NCBI GenBank assembly: GCA_026214975.1
Contig: CM047807.1
Span: forward strand, 68,737,824 to 68,801,823
Reading direction: 5' to 3'
From: Gentiana macrophylla
Lineage: Eukaryota; Streptophyta; Magnoliopsida; Gentianales; Gentianaceae
DNA: 64,000 nt
Shown here: one piece after another, positions 61,838 to 64,000 of the stretch
Layout: every line of letters starts with the position of its first letter
Numbering within the stretch: the first letter of the stretch is position 1
Position numbers and translations under genes: made by a program
The notes under the pieces: model-generated
The model's database searches: none
What the model saw: the letters and a program-made list of their open reading frames with translations, nothing else
Told to the model about the DNA's origin: nothing

Positions 61838-62901
61838 CCCATACCCTACGTCCTCTACCTAATATCTACGGATGAATCTGCGTGTTTAATTTACGTGTAT
61901 TTAGATTAGTTTATACGATGTCCTGATGATTCGCTATATAATCCGATTCGTATATGAAACGCTGAGAAATATATTCGGGGATGTAAATCTGGGGAGTTAA
62001 GCACTCGGGTGACCGAGAGGTGTCACTCGGTCGACAGAGAGCACCTATTCGGTCGACCCGGAGCTGTCAACCCTGTTTCATCCGTTAATCAGTCACGTCT
62101 TTATGATTAGGTTAGCTTAATTGAATCTGTTATCTCAGTAGGTATGGCTATGGCTACGTCACTCGCTTAATTTAATTAAAACGTGTAAAAAGGAAATACC
62201 GATATAAAACTCTTAGGTAGGCTCATGAATTGATCTTCGGGAGTTCAGCGTTATCTAGGTAGATTTATATTAGGGAATTGCGCGCACCTTGTTATACGTA
62301 GATCGTAAACTAGCATGAGACTATAACTTGGTAATTGTTAGTTGGACGAGAGCTTGAGTGATCGTCTAGGAAGTACGCCTAACCATAGGAATGTTGCCCG
62401 GACGAGGTGTACGGTTAATATCGGCATCCTTAGAGTCGTAAGCGTGTGAGTTATATGAGATGGAGGCACCAAAAGGCGAAGTCACGTAACAATACCACAG
62501 TGATCTAGTGACCTACCGGTGCTACATCAAGTTTTAGGGGATGACTCCCGTAGCCAATATGAATAAATATGAACGGATTAATAGTTGATGAGTCTTGTTG
62601 TTATATAAATTGTCTAGATCCAAATAATTACGGTTATTATTGAGCAGTTGATTACGTTATTTGTTTACATGTTGTTTGTTTATATGTTTGAGTGTGTCTT
62701 TCTTTTCTCGTACTTTATGTTGGTCGGTCGTCTTTGTCAAACGAAATAAATGGGTTGACTATTTAAGTTAGGATCCACAAATTGATTCTCTGTGGGATCG
62801 ACCTCGACTCTATCTAGCTATACTACAATTGAACCTAGTTCTCTTGCTAGTGTGTTAGCAGGCATCGAGTTAATAATTTAACTTGACCTCAATCAAGTTT
62901 T

Positions 62902-62919
62902 TGGCGCCGTTGCCGGGGA
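62902..62919 (+). promoter_or_regulatory. tRNA-Asp-type primer site (Athila style)
   Basis: tggcgccgttgccgggga is the well-known plant Gypsy primer site complementary to the 3' end of tRNA-Asp. It lies 6 bases after the LTR end. Confidence 0.9.
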
Positions 62920-63186
62920 CTCAATGGTCCAATTGCTTAAATAATCTACTTAATTATTTCGTTTTTATTTCTGTTTTCTTTTACAGTAAATAAAATAAAA
63001 ATACAAAATAAAAAAAAATAAATAGTTTTGCATGTTCGGTCGACCGAACGATGTTACTAGGTCGACCGAGCCCATTATCTTTTCTTTTTGTTTTTCCCCT
63101 GTGATTCTGTTAGTAGGTTATAAGCCTAGCAGCAGTATGAGTAATCATACTGCCTGTTAGTTCAAAAACCGTTTGTTGTTTTTCTT

Positions 63187-64000
63187 ATGATGCAGTTAAT
63201 CAGAGGGAACCACTCAAGCGAACTGTTTAGCAAAATGTCATCACATCAGTCTTCTGAGGTTCAAGGAGAAGAAGTCATGGTGCTGAGAACCAAGACCACT
63301 CCCAGAAAGCCGTTGACACCTAAACTCAAGGAGAGAATATCAAAGATGAAGGCAAGAATTCACGAAGCCAAGGAGTCAAAAGAGTTTAAAGATGCTTACA
63401 TATACAGAGGTATGTCCAAGTTAAATCCTGAAGAGATTTCTTCAGATTCAGACTCAGGATATGACTACATGCATCACATGTCAGATATAGAATCTGATTC
63501 CGAGGTTAGCGTAGACCTAAATCGCCCTATCGTCATATGTCCTAGAGATGCAGCGCATATTGAAAATGAAGCTCGGTTGATGCCAAAACTAGATGACCCA
63601 GGAGCATTTATGGTAGAGGTTACCTTAGAAGGAACATACCTAGAGTTGGCTTTGATAGATTTCGCTCGAGTCGAACATTTTCCGAAGAGTCTTTGTGATA
63701 GAAATCTAATCCTTACTCCCACGAATACTCCGTTGCAAGTTAGATTTATGGATGGGACCGGAACAATCATGTCGGAAATATGTATAATATGATCAATGGC
63801 ATAGGACACTCGGAGTTTAAGATAGATATAGTTGTTATGGATATAGATGAGCACCCTCACTGCCCGATCATTTTAGGGAGAGCCTTTATCAATACTTCTA
63901 GAGCCCTAATTCGTATGACCAGGGGTGAGATCACATTTTTCGATGCTAGAGGTTCTGAGACCTATGGGACAAGGAATTCAGATTTCCCTACTCCGGTGAG
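63187..64000 (+). pseudogene. Protease-like ORF of the Athila-type element, no gag
   Basis: The first frame, 63187-63792, may start at 63187 (MMQL) or, more likely, at the ATG at 63235 (MSSHQSSEV). It begins basic and helical (LTPKLKERISKMKARIHEAK), continues with an acidic stretch (SSDSDSGYDY, DIESDSEV), then a retropepsin-like part (KLDDPGAFMVEVTLEGTYLE). The catalytic triplet is replaced: where Athila has D-L/S-G-A-S it reads LIDFARVEH. A TGA at 63790-63792 overlaps an ATG in the -1 frame (ATGA at 63789). That frame continues with the domain's end (VVMDIDEHPHCPIILGRAF, then INTSRALIRMTRGEITF) to the window edge. The PBS is only 270-315 bases upstream, so no gag precedes it. Confidence 0.7.

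Larger units (their letters stand above)
51867..62895 (+). repeat. Athila-type 5' LTR (plus copy), split by an L1 element
   Basis: Two pieces, 51867-52466 and 61843-62895, make an LTR of about 1.65 kb, ending ..CTCAATCA before agttt and the primer site. The TATA box (TATAAAA) is at 52201-52207. Inverted CGGTNNACCG motifs lie upstream (52071, 52092) and mid-LTR (62006, 62028, 62050). The left boundary is approximate, set by alignment with the minus-strand copy at 26989-28326. Confidence 0.68.

Overview
The window is dense, AT-rich flowering-plant DNA (probably a eudicot) made almost wholly of LTR retrotransposons nested in one another, plus a Stowaway MITE, a non-autonomous hAT element and several tandem arrays. 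I found no convincing host gene, tRNA, rRNA or CRISPR array. Every longer ORF is a piece of gag/pol, an element accessory ORF or a chance frame. A repeat-rich, possibly pericentromeric setting is an inference.

Layout. (1) 1-7706: two partial minus-strand Copia copies (SIRE/Maximus-like gag with two zinc knuckles) with ~1.6-1.7 kb LTRs; the right LTR interrupts the next element. (2) 7707-14684: a decayed minus-strand CRM-like chromovirus; its integrase frame runs into the LTR. (3) 14806-17864: a plus-strand Tekay/Del-like LTR, PBS and gag start, with a GC-rich motif array in the LTR. (4) 17865-25123: the non-coding interior of a large LTR derivative (family L1), invaded by two head-to-head Copia LTRs and a Stowaway MITE. 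(5) 25124-28326: a minus-strand Athila-type element that keeps a protease frame but no gag. (6) about 28440-30713: the 3' end of a plus-strand Copia element and its 3' LTR. (7) 30714-47360: a minus-strand Tat-lineage Gypsy element with an antisense accessory ORF, a 71-bp tandem array, integrase, two RNase H regions, RT, protease and gag. It is split by a complete 9.1 kb element (family L2, 36051-45127, target duplication CTTGG). (8) 47361-50876: unassigned DNA, a ~28-bp minisatellite and a 1.4 kb hAT element with near-perfect 8-bp target duplications. (9) 50877-64000: a Tekay-like LTR cut by a plus-strand Athila-type LTR, itself cut by a complete 9.4 kb L1 element (52467-61837, target duplication CCCAT). 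The Athila-type element then resumes with a tRNA-Asp-type PBS and a protease-like ORF, again without gag.

The strongest candidate for something undescribed is the Athila-type pair (25124-28326 minus; 51867-64000 plus). Both lack gag and carry an acidic leader joined to a protease-like domain. Both carry an inverted 10-mer, CGGTNNACCG, at three matching places: just upstream of the TATA box, mid-LTR, and just after the PBS. The central two bases are mostly AA/TT in one copy and CG in the other. A different paired GC motif sits in the Tekay LTR. The L1 family also keeps a conserved internal block without coding capacity.
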